In this document: positions 63,772 through 64,000 of the stretch, one piece after another | Numbering within the stretch: position 1 is the first letter of the stretch | Layout of the letters: each line of letters starts with the position of its first letter | Origin: CAWIUB01 sp963839175 | GTDB lineage: Bacteria; Actinomycetota; Actinomycetes; Mycobacteriales; Jatrophihabitantaceae | Direction: 5' to 3' | DNA length: 64,000 nucleotides | Assembly: GCA_963839175.1 (NCBI GenBank) | Contig: CAWIUB010000039.1 | Location: 67,179-131,178 of the forward strand | Program-made: the position numbers and the translations under genes | Notes under the pieces: generated by a model | What the model was told of the DNA's origin: nothing | Database searches by the model: none | The model's input: the letters and a program-made list of their open reading frames with translations, nothing else

Positions 63772-63809
63772 GAGCGAGGCGGGGTGAGAGCCTCTCATCC
63801 CGCCCGCTC
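63772..63809 (+). terminator. Hairpin terminator after the Asp-box gene
   Basis: GCGGGGTGAGAG (63779-63790) pairs with CTCTCATCCCGC (63792-63803) with one wobble, and GAGCG/CGCTC outside extends the stem. It starts 12 bases after the stop. There is no T tract. The remaining 190 bases to the window end show no gene. Confidence 0.6.
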
Positions 63810-64000
63810 CAGAGTCGCTCACGGTCGGCTCGAACTGTCGTCGCTGCCGGCCAGGCTGCCTTCCCGCACGTATGGATCGCAGGACGCCCCGCGACCACGG
63901 ATCTGGAGTGCGCTCCACTGGCCCTTCTGCCTGGGATTCGATGCACGACCCTGCCCCGGTGTTAACTGGCGATTACCGGCACAGTTCGATCTTGCCCCGA

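Noticed and set aside
62617..63918. 433-codon - strand ORF
   Set aside because: Antisense to the Asp-box gene; Gly/Arg/Val-rich with no motif.

Overview
The window is GC-rich, densely coded bacterial DNA with many GTG starts. The gene families are those of a high-GC actinomycete: NucS, PspM-like, DUF2550, DUF3105/DUF305, LpqY-SugABC, a Rho with a long N-terminal insertion, and MurA with Asp in place of the catalytic Cys. From memory, the gene order from argS (58 kb) back to glgB (1 kb) follows, inverted, the Mycobacterium tuberculosis order Rv1292-Rv1326c: argS, lysA, thrA, thrC, thrB, rho, rpmE, prfA, prmC, sua5, wecA, atp genes, DUF2550, cobalamin adenosyltransferase, murA, nucS, methylmalonyl-CoA epimerase, thiolase, thioredoxin, glgB. 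Unfused atpF and atpH, a DivIVA-like coiled-coil protein and Ccr point away from mycobacteria, towards a Streptomyces- or Frankia-like actinomycete. The genus cannot be fixed from the sequence.

Layout. 1-2.7 kb: 3' part of glgB and a pirin. 2.7-24.6 kb: a large acyl-CoA block with isobutyryl-CoA mutase large subunit (icmA), glutaryl-CoA dehydrogenase, MeaB GTPase, acetoacetyl-CoA thiolase, acyl-CoA epimerase, crotonyl-CoA carboxylase/reductase (ccr), a two-module 3-hydroxyacyl-CoA dehydrogenase, an aldehyde dehydrogenase, ethylmalonyl-CoA mutase (meaA type) and a second 3-hydroxyacyl-CoA dehydrogenase. Among these sit a thioredoxin-TPR protein, an S66 peptidase, a MarR regulator, membrane proteins, the mismatch endonuclease NucS and an aldo/keto reductase. 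24.6-27.3 kb: murA, a PduO-type adenosyltransferase and DUF2550. 27.3-35.0 kb: the complete F1Fo ATP synthase operon. 35.0-39.5 kb: wecA, sua5/tsaC, prmC, prfA, rpmE. 39.6-50.9 kb: an island between rpmE and rho with two sugar ABC transporters (one without its own ATPase, one of LpqY-SugABC trehalose type), a metallophosphoesterase and a ParB-like protein. 51.0-59.7 kb: rho, thrB, thrC, thrA (hom), lysA, argS. 59.8-61.6 kb: DUF3105, DUF305, tRNA-Arg(CCG). 62.1-63.8 kb: a secreted Asp-box (sialidase-fold) protein split by a -1 frameshift.

How the genes work together. The first 25 kb encodes a B12-linked C4/C5 acyl-CoA hub. Thiolase and 3-hydroxyacyl-CoA dehydrogenases lead from acetyl-CoA to 3-hydroxybutyryl-CoA, and glutaryl-CoA dehydrogenase gives crotonyl-CoA. 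Ccr carboxylates crotonyl-CoA to ethylmalonyl-CoA, the epimerase and MeaA-type mutase carry it to methylsuccinyl-CoA, and IcmA (F78/Q196 signature) handles butyryl/isobutyryl-CoA. MeaB and the adenosyltransferase service the B12 mutases. Methylsuccinyl-CoA dehydrogenase, mesaconyl-CoA hydratase, malyl-CoA lyase, a crotonase and the IcmB small subunit are not in the window.

Regulatory points of note are a perfect 22-bp palindrome on the icmA start region, a pseudoknot-capable rpmE leader, and strong hairpins after pirin, after prmC and before sua5. No CRISPR array, complete insertion sequence or prophage was seen.
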